This document shows positions 11,555-17,871 of a stretch of DNA of 29,447 nt, in pieces. The position numbers and the translations under genes were made by a program. Source of the stretch: a virus; the IMG/VR virus record IMGVR_UViG_3300021961_000440, positions 1 through 29,447 of that record, one strand, 5' to 3'. Within the stretch, counting starts at the first letter, position 1; every line of letters starts with the position of its first letter. The notes under the pieces are model-generated. The model was not told the DNA's origin. It did not search any database and worked only from the letters and a program-made list of their open reading frames with translations.

Positions 11555-11788
11555 CTAATTAGTGCTACTTGATCTGCTACGTGATCTTTTTTGTGTGCTT
11601 TTTCTCCTATTGCCTTTGCCCACAATCTCCACATTGTTTGTTTTGAGTTCATAATCTTTTGGAGTAAGTTTTGTCCTGTCAAGATATTTTTGCAAATGAT
11701 TCTCACATTGAAACCAACAAGTCTTGTTATATTTACCTTCCTTATGAACTAACTTAATTGGAAAATTACTATAGGGAAAATCACTCAT
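11555..11788 (-). CDS. 77-aa protein with basic Arg/Ser tail, unknown
   Basis: Begins MSDFPYSNFPIKLVHKEGKY, with TCWFQCENHLQKYL and a C-terminal RKSTQKRSRSRSSSTN run. The tail could bind nucleic acid. ATGA overlap with the 53-aa gene above. Confidence 0.7.
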   Translation of the reverse strand: MSDFPYSNFPIKLVHKEGKYNKTCWFQCENHLQKYLDRTKLTPKDYELKTNNVEIVGKGNRRKSTQKRSRSRSSSTN

Positions 11789-11946
11789 CTTTCTTGCTCT
11801 TTCCTCTGGGTATAATGGAAGTCAAATGTTTTGTTCAGAATATCATCACAGATTTTGTAATCTGATCCATTAAAAGCAATACCATGAATTTGGTAATGCC
11901 TTACTGCCTGGTAGATTATTTTACATTGTTCTGGAGTGAAATTCAT
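11785..11946 (-). CDS. 53-aa protein, unknown
   Basis: ATG 11946 to TGA 11785, first gene of the 11946-9818 operon. Begins MNFTPEQCKIIYQAVRHYQI; reads like a short helical phage protein with a basic end (HYTQRKEQER). The start is 21 bases below the -10 box. Confidence 0.72.
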   Translation of the reverse strand: MNFTPEQCKIIYQAVRHYQIHGIAFNGSDYKICDDILNKTFDFHYTQRKEQER

Positions 11947-11966
11947 GGGTTTTGTAAAGATACCTT

Positions 11967-11995
11967 ATTATACACCATATCCTTCTAATTTGGAA
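11967..11995 (-). promoter_or_regulatory. early sigma70-type promoter for the 11946 operon
   Basis: TTCCAA (11995-11990), 17-bp spacer, consensus -10 TATAAT (11972-11967) preceded by GTG rather than TGn. No clear start-site dyad. The 22-bp dyad is 31 bp above the -10. Confidence 0.78.
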
Positions 11996-12002
11996 CTTTA
12001 GT

Positions 12003-12024
12003 GTGCCAGTTCCAAAACTGTCTT
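12003..12024 (-). repeat. 22-bp operon-boundary dyad, copy 11
   Basis: The copy reads GTGCCAGTT-CCAA-AACTGTCTT and touches the stop codon of the tail-assembly chaperone gene (12023-12025). It separates the tail cassette from the early operon below. Confidence 0.82.
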
Positions 12025-12424
12025 AGGATGGCATTTCTGGCCAATTTACATTTGAAATCATTGTTGGATTAGTTGGATCCAAAACAGGTTGTGCGTTTTC
12101 AGTAATATCTCTGAGTGCTTGTCTATAATCTTTTTCTGCTTGAGTCATAACTCTATCACCAACTGCCCACCAGTCAGTATCAATGAGTCTTCTGTCTCTT
12201 TCTCTTCTCAAATACTTCATAGAAGAGTCTGCACGAATCCTTTCAATTTCTGCTTCTACTTCTTCCTTTGTAGGTGGATCAACTGGATTAGTATCATGCC
12301 AATCTAAGTTTTCATAAAGTTCTTCGCCAGTTAATACCCAAGTGCATCCAGGTCTTAAATTAAAGACTGCTGTGCTAACTTGAGGCCAATCAATTCTTTC
12401 TCTTGTAATTTGTACTTGTGTCAT
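12023..12424 (-). CDS. tail fibre assembly chaperone (Phage_tail_APC-like)
   Basis: 133 aa. The N-terminal half (about 1-65) has RPGCTW...W..TNPVDPPTKEEVEAE, as in XkdW-type proteins. The C-terminal half (about 68-105) has YLRRERDRRLIDTDWWAVGD and MTQAEKDYRQALRDIT, the signature of phage tail-assembly chaperone proteins. It follows three fibre-like paralogues and overlaps the last by ATGA, so it probably helps fold or attach them. Its N-terminal half resembles the 118-aa protein at 20239-20595, whose C-terminal half is different. Confidence 0.8.
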   Translation of the reverse strand: MTQVQITRERIDWPQVSTAVFNLRPGCTWVLTGEELYENLDWHDTNPVDPPTKEEVEAEIERIRADSSMKYLRRERDRRLIDTDWWAVGDRVMTQAEKDYRQALRDITENAQPVLDPTNPTMISNVNWPEMPS

Positions 12425-12981
12425 CTAGCAATCTCCCATAACATTATTCCTGATGTCATTCTTTGATAAACATTATTGTTAGTATCACTAAATGTTCTAT
12501 TTATATATAAAACTGTACCTGTAGCTGATCTACAGGTAAGAGTGTAAGTTAAAGTGTTTAGTGATCCAGGTTCATCATACCACCAAAAATCAACCATGGC
12601 AGGAGTAGATCCATTGTTTTCTGCAGCAGCTGCATAACAATCACCACCAGGAAGAACACCATAACCTCTACTTCCAGGAGTATTTCCAGGATCAGTTAAA
12701 TATGTTCCATTTCTTTCTAATCCCCACATGACGTTCCATAAATTATCAACTTCACCAGACCATCTAGCATAGATCAAAACGCCATTACTAGCTGAAGTTA
12801 ATGTTATACTAGTTTGAATTTCTGTAACTGATATATTTGAGTTTATTGTAAGGGATCTGCTTGTTATTGTAGTTACATGGGAGTAACTTGTTTGTACTAC
12901 ACCACCTCCAGTGTGACTATATCCACTAATTGGTATATTTCCATTTGCTGTAACAGCATAATTTCCCATTACTACTGCCAT
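12421..12981 (-). CDS. fibre-like structural paralogue A3
   Basis: 186 aa. It shares with the next two genes GGGV-VQT near the N-terminus, LIYARWSGEV in the middle, AAAENNGSTPAMVDFWW, and a C-terminus LYINRTFSDTNNNVYQRM-SGIMLWEI. Beta-rich with no signal peptide, a typical small tail-fibre or receptor-tip adhesin of marine T4-like phages; the exact virion position is unknown. One-base overlap with the gene above and ATGA overlap with the chaperone gene. Confidence 0.75.
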   Translation of the reverse strand: MAVVMGNYAVTANGNIPISGYSHTGGGVVQTSYSHVTTITSRSLTINSNISVTEIQTSITLTSASNGVLIYARWSGEVDNLWNVMWGLERNGTYLTDPGNTPGSRGYGVLPGGDCYAAAAENNGSTPAMVDFWWYDEPGSLNTLTYTLTCRSATGTVLYINRTFSDTNNNVYQRMTSGIMLWEIAR

Positions 12982-13559
12982 TATCCACTCACCTCAAACA
13001 AATAAATTGCAGATGTAAGTAATTCAAAAGCAGTTGTGTTACTATTAAGAATAGTTCTGTTAAGATACAGAGTTCTGTTAGTAGAAGGCATAACAGTGGG
13101 CCTATATGTAAGGGATTGTACTCCTGAAGGTACAGTATCTCTATACCAAAAATTCATTTGTGCAGGTGTGCTTTGATCATTTGCAGCATTTGCCGAATAA
13201 GTATCCATTCCACAAGTAATTCCAGGCAGTTGTGCAGATAGATATGGAGGAAGTCCAATTTGAGTATTCCGAAGATCAACTCCACCATAAAAGGCTTCTT
13301 GCAGTAGTCCAAAATTACAGGTGTACAAACTAGTTACTTCAAAACACCACCTAACATAAATTAGGATTGAACTAGTTTGCCTTTTGGGATATATGAGTGC
13401 AGCTGTATTGCTAACAGTTGTATGTGTGTTAGCATAAATTGGTTGAGCTACCTGGGTTGTTATGTCTTTACAAACTGTCTGTATAATACCACCATTTTGC
13501 GCAAAAGAAGAAGGTGCAATATAGTTTGTCTGTAGATAATTTGATCCTAGAATAGCCAT
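12981..13559 (-). CDS. fibre-like structural paralogue A2
   Basis: 192 aa with the same architecture: GGIIQTVCKDI, SILIYVRWCFEV, DQSTPAQMNFWY, LYLNRTILNSNTTAFELLTS, LFEVSG. More diverged in the central loop than A1 and A3, as expected if the loops contact different receptors. Two bases separate it from A1. Confidence 0.75.
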   Translation of the reverse strand: MAILGSNYLQTNYIAPSSFAQNGGIIQTVCKDITTQVAQPIYANTHTTVSNTAALIYPKRQTSSILIYVRWCFEVTSLYTCNFGLLQEAFYGGVDLRNTQIGLPPYLSAQLPGITCGMDTYSANAANDQSTPAQMNFWYRDTVPSGVQSLTYRPTVMPSTNRTLYLNRTILNSNTTAFELLTSAIYLFEVSG

Positions 13560-13561
13560 AA

Positions 13562-14110
13562 TTAACCAGAAACCTCCAAAACCATCATGCCACTTATCAT
13601 TCTTTCATATCCAGTAGCATTAGTATCTGTCCAAGTTCTATTTATTCTAAAAGTTTGAGCTGTAGCCAAGTTTACTACTGGGGTATAGGTTAATGTGCTT
13701 GTAGTATTAGGTGTGTCACTAAACCAAAATTGACAAGCTTCTGGAGTTGAGTCATTGTTTTCTGCAGCAGCTGCATAAGACATAACAGGAACAGCAATAC
13801 CAGTATTTTTTACACCTTCTGCATGGTCTGTGCCAAGTCTTGTTCCATTTCTATCTAAACAAAAAGTAGCATTCCAAGTACCAGTAATTTCACCACACCA
13901 GCGCATGTAAATTAATAATTTATTTCCAGAATCCCTTGGAGTTATACTAATAGAATAAGGAAGAGTTGTATAAGTATTTGCAGATACTGCTAACGTTGTT
14001 GGAGTAGAATAAGTCATAGAAGACATTTGGATTATTCCTCCACCAAATCCATATGCTCCAGTTGGATATAATCTGTCACATCTAACTACATTTGATTCTA
14101 AAGTTGACAT
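13562..14110 (-). CDS. fibre-like structural paralogue A1
   Basis: 182 aa: GGGIIQMSSMTYS, ITPRDSGNKLLIYMRWCGE, AAAENNDSTPEACQFWF, INRTWTDTNATGYERMISGM, LEVSG. First of the three tandem copies. ATG 14110 stands 15 bases below the late-promoter-like AATAAATA at 14125-14132. Confidence 0.78.
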   Translation of the reverse strand: MSTLESNVVRCDRLYPTGAYGFGGGIIQMSSMTYSTPTTLAVSANTYTTLPYSISITPRDSGNKLLIYMRWCGEITGTWNATFCLDRNGTRLGTDHAEGVKNTGIAVPVMSYAAAAENNDSTPEACQFWFSDTPNTTSTLTYTPVVNLATAQTFRINRTWTDTNATGYERMISGMMVLEVSG

Positions 14111-14123
14111 TTATTTTTTTTAT

Positions 14124-14369
14124 CTATTTATTTTGATTTATTTCATTTTCTAAATCTTTAGATATTTTTAAATACTTTCTATACATTATCCATCTAGAAA
14201 TAAAATTATTTTGAACAACTGGGTGAAATCTCATCATCCAAAATAATCTCTCTATATTTAACTTTGCACTTTTGGACAAAAGAAAAATATATGTAGATAC
14301 ATTTTGATCTATTATCATCATTGTAACAACAATGGCAAATAGACTAAAAAGAGTATAATAATAGATCAT
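14124..14369 (-). CDS. 81-aa membrane protein, unknown
   Basis: An N-terminal transmembrane helix (MIYYYTLFSLFAIVVTMMII) is followed by a basic, partly amphipathic region with DQNVSTYIFLLSK and FWMMRFHPVV. It belongs to the set of small membrane hypotheticals seen in cyanophages. ATGA overlap with the 54-aa gene above. Confidence 0.78.
   Translation of the reverse strand: MIYYYTLFSLFAIVVTMMIIDQNVSTYIFLLSKSAKLNIERLFWMMRFHPVVQNNFISRWIMYRKYLKISKDLENEINQNK
14125..14132 (-). promoter_or_regulatory. T4-type late promoter (AATAAATA)
   Basis: AATAAATA on the minus strand, 15 bases above the start of paralogue A1. The same class of sequence (NATAAATA) marks late genes in T4-like cyanophages. It overlaps the stop of the membrane protein gene. 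Confidence 0.6.
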
Positions 14370-14530
14370 AAGGTTTTCCTTAAGAAATTAAGATAATCCA
14401 ACACTTGAAACTTGATATTATCTAATTCCCTCTCACAACCTTCCCATTTTGCTTTTGTTCTAATGTCATCATGAACTCTATGGAGATCTTCTACCATGAG
14501 ATCAATTGCCTTGTTTTTGCTGTGGTCCAT
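14366..14530 (-). CDS. 54-aa helical protein, unknown
   Basis: ATG 14530 to TGA 14366. Begins MDHSKNKAIDLMVEDLHRVH; a charged helical chain, probable coiled coil. It overlaps the lipoprotein gene by 29 bases in another frame and the membrane protein gene by ATGA. Confidence 0.68.
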   Translation of the reverse strand: MDHSKNKAIDLMVEDLHRVHDDIRTKAKWEGCERELDNIKFQVLDYLNFLRKTL

Positions 14531-14690
14531 TATTTTTTATGGTAACTGGACAAGTTGGAACTAAACTACGAAGTTCAGATATGATTTCAATTTTCTGCTG
14601 TGCAGTAAGATCAGCAATAGAAGATACTCTACTGATGATCTTTATTGCATCTGAACAACTGATGATAGTTGATAGAAATACAGGAATCAT
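14502..14690 (-). CDS. 62-aa small lipoprotein, possible envelope factor
   Basis: MIPVFLSTIISC has a short hydrophobic start ending in a lipobox-like I-I-S-C, so lipidation at Cys12 is likely. The mature part has SIADLTAQQKIEIISELRSLVPTCPV and a polar tail. A spanin-like role is conceivable, with a membrane protein two genes downstream, but nothing in the sequence proves it. Confidence 0.68.
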   Translation of the reverse strand: MIPVFLSTIISCSDAIKIISRVSSIADLTAQQKIEIISELRSLVPTCPVTIKNNGPQQKQGN

Positions 14691-14717
14691 CTATTTCCCC
14701 AACTCATAATCTATCTA

Positions 14718-15752
14718 TCAGATTTTAATCCACCTACTGTTTTCTAGTGTCCAATTTGTAACATCTGCAATTCTTTCTCTTACAGACTTAGCAGGAACCC
14801 ATCCAAGTTTCTCCATCTTAGATCCATCAAGTGCATACCTAAGATCATGCCCAGGTCTAGAGGAATGGAAATCAATTAGTTCATAGTTGAGTTCCTGTCC
14901 TTGTGCTTCTGCAATAATCTTTGCTAGTTCAAGATTATCAAGTTCCTCAGACCCTACAATATTAAACTTAGGACATTTTGCACCAGTTTCATCTGGCAGA
15001 TTCCAAGACTCTTTTGCATTAACAAGAAGGAACAAGATTGCACTTGCTACATCTTCAGCATGAATGTAGTGTCTAGATCCAGGAATAGTTTTTGTAGAGT
15101 CACTGTGAATGGTCACAGTCTCACCATCTCTGACCTTTTTAATACACATAGGAATGTATTTCTCAGGGTGCTGACGCTCACCAAATACATTCATAGTATG
15201 AGTGATAAAGATGGGAAGACCATAAGTATTCTCATATGCCACAGCAAGTTCTTCACCACCTGCCTTAGTTGCACTGTAAGGATTAGTAGAATTGTATCTA
15301 TCATGCTCTTTGTACTTGATTCCATTAGGAGCAGGACCAAATACTTCATCAGTGCTGAAGTAAATGAATCTCTTGAGATTTTCTTTTTGAGTTCTTGCAA
15401 ACTCTAGAATGTTGCAGGTTGCCACAACATTATCCAGAACAAACTCCATAGGATACTCAATACTGCGATCTACATGAGAACCAGCAGCAAGATGAAGAAT
15501 GTAATCAACTTTGCCAATTTCAGATCTGATAAGTGGATTGAGTTCTGCTTTGAGATCATGAAAAACAACCTTAACACGTTTCTTTTCTTCTGAAGAAAAC
15601 TCTTCAAGAATGTCATTCAGTCTATTGAGATTTCCACTATAATCTAAACGGTCAAGAGTTACAATTTCCCAATCAGTTTCTTTAAGTAAATAACCAATCA
15701 AGTGGTGTGCAATGAAACCAGCACCACCAGTAATAAGAGCTCTTTCTGACAT
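14718..15752 (-). CDS. NAD-dependent nucleotide-sugar dehydratase, RmlB-like
   Basis: 344 aa, extended SDR family. It shows the NAD site GGAGFIAHH (about 9-17), TLDRLDYSGN after strand 2, the FSTDEVFG motif with T134-D135-E136, and the active-site Y159-SAT-K163. The TDE triad is that of dTDP-glucose 4,6-dehydratases, making 4-keto-6-deoxy sugars; the length is close to the family norm of 340-360. In phage it may modify host surface polysaccharide or supply sugars for virion or DNA decoration. ATG 15752 is preferred over a TTG at 15758. Confidence 0.88.
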   Translation of the reverse strand: MSERALITGGAGFIAHHLIGYLLKETDWEIVTLDRLDYSGNLNRLNDILEEFSSEEKKRVKVVFHDLKAELNPLIRSEIGKVDYILHLAAGSHVDRSIEYPMEFVLDNVVATCNILEFARTQKENLKRFIYFSTDEVFGPAPNGIKYKEHDRYNSTNPYSATKAGGEELAVAYENTYGLPIFITHTMNVFGERQHPEKYIPMCIKKVRDGETVTIHSDSTKTIPGSRHYIHAEDVASAILFLLVNAKESWNLPDETGAKCPKFNIVGSEELDNLELAKIIAEAQGQELNYELIDFHSSRPGHDLRYALDGSKMEKLGWVPAKSVRERIADVTNWTLENSRWIKI

Positions 15753-15754
15753 AA

Positions 15755-16015
15755 TCAATCAAGGTAGTAATCACTATTATCCACTATTTCCCAACTTAAG
15801 TCAAGTTCATCTAGAAACTGAACTAATTCATGCTCATTGTCAGGAAGAACCTCATCATCTTCAAGAGTAAAACATGCCTCACAAAGAGCAGGTCCATATT
15901 CAGCAGGTTCATCATATGTCTGTGCATATACTTGAACCATGTCTTCAACTACAGCAGAAACATAGATGCTGCCATCTTCATGTTGATTGACAGTTTCAAT
16001 GCTCAGAATACTCAT
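15755..16015 (-). CDS. 86-aa acidic protein, unknown
   Basis: Begins MSILSIETVNQHEDGSIYVS. Strongly acidic, with an N-terminal strand pair and CEACFTLEDDEVLPDNEHEL. A conserved-looking cyanophage hypothetical; no catalytic motif. It overlaps the 53-aa gene above by ATGA and ends just before rmlB. Confidence 0.77.
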   Translation of the reverse strand: MSILSIETVNQHEDGSIYVSAVVEDMVQVYAQTYDEPAEYGPALCEACFTLEDDEVLPDNEHELVQFLDELDLSWEIVDNSDYYLD

Positions 16016-16173
16016 TTCTTTTTCATCTCCTTTTGAACAAACTTTTTAGCAGTTTCCATTGTATTATGAACTGAAATCTGTTGTCCCATATGTATGATCA
16101 TAAATTTTTTGTAGAATGGGATAATTGCCCATTCTCCAGTCTTACTAACCCAACCTAACTCATCTTGTTCCAT
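16012..16173 (-). CDS. 53-aa protein, unknown
   Basis: Begins MEQDELGWVSKTGEWAIIPF, a compact beta-type N-terminus (GEWAIIPFYKKFMIIHMG) with a basic helical tail (METAKKFVQKEMKKK). A longer frame runs backwards into tRNA-Arg and is rejected. The start is 16 bases after the tRNA 3' end. Confidence 0.7.
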   Translation of the reverse strand: MEQDELGWVSKTGEWAIIPFYKKFMIIHMGQQISVHNTMETAKKFVQKEMKKK

Positions 16174-16188
16174 AGTCAAGTGCAACAA

Positions 16189-16262
16189 CGTCTCAGGCAG
16201 GACTCGAACCTGCGACCAACTGCTTAGAAGGCAGTGGCTCTTTCCATCTGAGCTACTGAGAC
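16189..16262 (-). tRNA. tRNA-Arg (UCU), copy 2
   Basis: Perfect acceptor GTCTCAG/CTGAGAC, D arm GCTC/GAGC, anticodon arm ACTGC-CTTCTAA-GCAGT (anticodon TCT, same arm as the copy at 2518-2590), T arm GCAGG-TTCGAGT-CCTGC. The acceptor and T stems differ from copy 1, so it is not a recent identical duplicate. Confidence 0.96.
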
Positions 16263-16266
16263 AAGT

Positions 16267-16336
16267 AGAGAGTGGTTGGAATCGAACCAACTACTGTATG
16301 TGTTATCCACGTGCCTTTCCAGTTGGCATCACTCTC
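16267..16336 (-). tRNA. degenerate tRNA (anticodon unclear)
   Basis: The acceptor GAGAGTG/CACTCTC and T arm GTTGG-TTCGATT-CCAAC are perfect and the D arm (GCC/GGC with A14, GG, A21) is canonical. The anticodon arm is broken: CGTGG against ATACA pairs at only three of five positions, the variable loop is 3 nt, and the whole is 70 nt. The loop read this way would give AAC, which is doubtful. Either a decaying tRNA or one with an altered anticodon arm. Four bases from tRNA-Arg copy 2. Confidence 0.7.
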
Positions 16337-16363
16337 TGTGGGGCAACCTTCCACCCCTACATA

Positions 16364-16504
16364 TTACCTTGAATAATCATCAAAGTCAACATCAGGATGC
16401 AGAAACTCTAAGTAATCTTCGTAATCAACACCAAGATATTCTGCAAACTGTTTTAACTCTTCAGTATGTTCCTTGGCAATAAGTTCCTCTATGTTCTGGA
16501 CCAT
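16364..16504 (-). CDS. 46-aa acidic protein with FAxYLGVDYEDY motif (paralogue B)
   Basis: ATG 16504 with a strong Shine-Dalgarno (GAGGAGG). The product has FAEYLGVDYEDYLEFL, clearly related to paralogue A at 2838-2981. Both lie just upstream of a tRNA-Arg(UCU). No known domain. Confidence 0.75.
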   Translation of the reverse strand: MVQNIEELIAKEHTEELKQFAEYLGVDYEDYLEFLHPDVDFDDYSR

Positions 16505-16513
16505 ACTACCTCC

Positions 16514-16645
16514 TCAATAACCATATCTAGAGATCATTTGATCCATTCTATCCTCTCTGTATTCATCTTCTACTTCTTCAGTCTTATTATCTTCTAGCTC
16601 TTCGTAGATGCTGTCAGCATCTTTATCTAGAAAAAGGGAAGTCAT
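16514..16645 (-). CDS. 43-aa very acidic protein, unknown
   Basis: Begins MTSLFLDKDADSIYEELEDN. A longer frame upstream overlaps the cobS C-terminus and is a shadow. The product is mostly Glu/Asp with a basic DRMDQMISRYGY end. Its stop lies in the Shine-Dalgarno region of the next gene. Confidence 0.65.
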   Translation of the reverse strand: MTSLFLDKDADSIYEELEDNKTEEVEDEYREDRMDQMISRYGY

Positions 16646-16691
16646 AGGAGATTTTACTTGCAAGGGATGTTTTATATAGTAGGGAAAGGGA

Positions 16692-17789
16692 TTACTCCCC
16701 TTCCTCCTGCTGGAATTCAACATCAATCTTGTCATACAACTCCACAAAAGTGGACTTGGTTTCATCATCAAAGCGATTCAGGCAAACTTTAATTGCCTTA
16801 TCTTTCTTACCAAAGATAGAATATGCTTTGATGATGTGTACAAGACGACGAGTAGAGATCACTTCATCAATACCACCATCATTGAAAGTCTTGCGAATAA
16901 TCTCAGACCAAGTACAAAGATGCTTGATAAAATCAGTGTGCTCTCCAACCATAGGAATGTTAAGAGATTCTGCAACTTTAGTCAAGATCTTATTCTCAGT
17001 GGCAAGAGTTGGATATTCTTGCTCAAAGGTGATAGGAAACCTCTCAAGGAATGCCTCATTGAGCACATTAGTGCCAATAAAGCGACCATCATCAGATCCT
17101 TTACCTTTAGTGTTAGCAGTGGCAAACACATTGAATCCTGCCTTAGGAACAATATGCTTACCAATCTTCTTAAGGAAGACACCTTTACCCTCTAGAATGG
17201 ATTGGAGGCACATGATTTTATTGGATGCAAGGTCAATCTCATCAAGAAGAAGGATTGCACCACGATCCATTGCTTCAACCACAGGACCATTGTGCCATAC
17301 AGTCTCACCATTAACTAGACGAAAACCACCAATAAGGTCATCTTCATCAGTCTCAATAGTGATGTTGACACGAATCAATTCACGACCAAGTTGTGCACAT
17401 GCCTGTTCTACACCAAAGGTTTTACCATTGCCAGACAAACCAGTGATGAAAGCAGGGTAAAACAACCCAGAAGAAACAACTTTCTTAATATCACTAAAGT
17501 TACCAAAGCTGACGAAGGTAGCATCTTTTTTAGGAATAAGATTTTGCACAACTGCATTGAGAGTCTGAACAGTATCAGTTCCCTCAGCAGCAGGAGAATT
17601 GTAAGTTTGTTCCAGTTCTTTCACGGTTGCCTCAAGATTCCATTTACCACGACCAGTTTTATATGCTTGTAGATACTTAGATGCAGTAGCATAAGAAGTA
17701 TTCAGTTGATCTGCCACGCACTTAACAGCAGTAGCATCAATCTCAGTACCAAACTGTTCTTTTAGTAGTGTGATAAGTTGTTCTTGCAT
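16692..17789 (-). CDS. cobS: CobS-type AAA+ ATPase (MoxR class)
   Basis: 365 aa. A helical N-terminal part (to about 60, QLNTSYATASKYLQAY) precedes the AAA+ core: Walker A GLSGNGKT (117-124), Walker B LLLDEID (180-186), sensor-1 ATAN (N226), an arginine near the trans-acting finger position (R250 in FLERFP), and a C-terminal helical domain. Known as CobS in T4-like cyanophages, where it is nearly universal. The partner zincin/VWA gene lies directly upstream, so it fits a MoxR-VWA chaperone or remodelling pair; a true cobalt-chelatase role needs a CobN partner that is not seen here. First gene of its operon, class B promoter at 17801-17840. Confidence 0.92.
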   Translation of the reverse strand: MQEQLITLLKEQFGTEIDATAVKCVADQLNTSYATASKYLQAYKTGRGKWNLEATVKELEQTYNSPAAEGTDTVQTLNAVVQNLIPKKDATFVSFGNFSDIKKVVSSGLFYPAFITGLSGNGKTFGVEQACAQLGRELIRVNITIETDEDDLIGGFRLVNGETVWHNGPVVEAMDRGAILLLDEIDLASNKIMCLQSILEGKGVFLKKIGKHIVPKAGFNVFATANTKGKGSDDGRFIGTNVLNEAFLERFPITFEQEYPTLATENKILTKVAESLNIPMVGEHTDFIKHLCTWSEIIRKTFNDGGIDEVISTRRLVHIIKAYSIFGKKDKAIKVCLNRFDDETKSTFVELYDKIDVEFQQEEGE

Positions 17790-17800
17790 GGTCTTGGGTT

Positions 17801-17840
17801 GATTACAAAGTAATTATAGCATGGGTGGGAGCAGAGTCAG
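17801..17840 (-). promoter_or_regulatory. early sigma70-type promoter for the cobS operon (class B)
   Basis: CTGACT (17840-17835), 16-bp spacer, extended -10 TGC-TATAAT (17818-17813). ATTAC-AAA-GTAAT covers the start site. The 22-bp dyad is 30 bp above the -10. Confidence 0.82.
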
Positions 17841-17847
17841 GGGCAGA

Positions 17848-17870
17848 GTGGACTCTTCCCCAACTGGCAC
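17848..17870 (-). repeat. 22-bp operon-boundary dyad, copy 12
   Basis: The copy reads GTGGACTCTT-CCCC-AACTGGCAC. It ends one base before the stop codon of the VWA gene (17872) and 7 bp above the -35 of cobS. Confidence 0.78.
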
Positions 17871-17871
17871 A

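Noticed and set aside
11419-11706. A 95-aa membrane protein frame
   Set aside because: Most of it overlaps the 77-aa gene in another frame. Only the part after 11554 (about 45 residues) could be real and it lacks a clear start codon.
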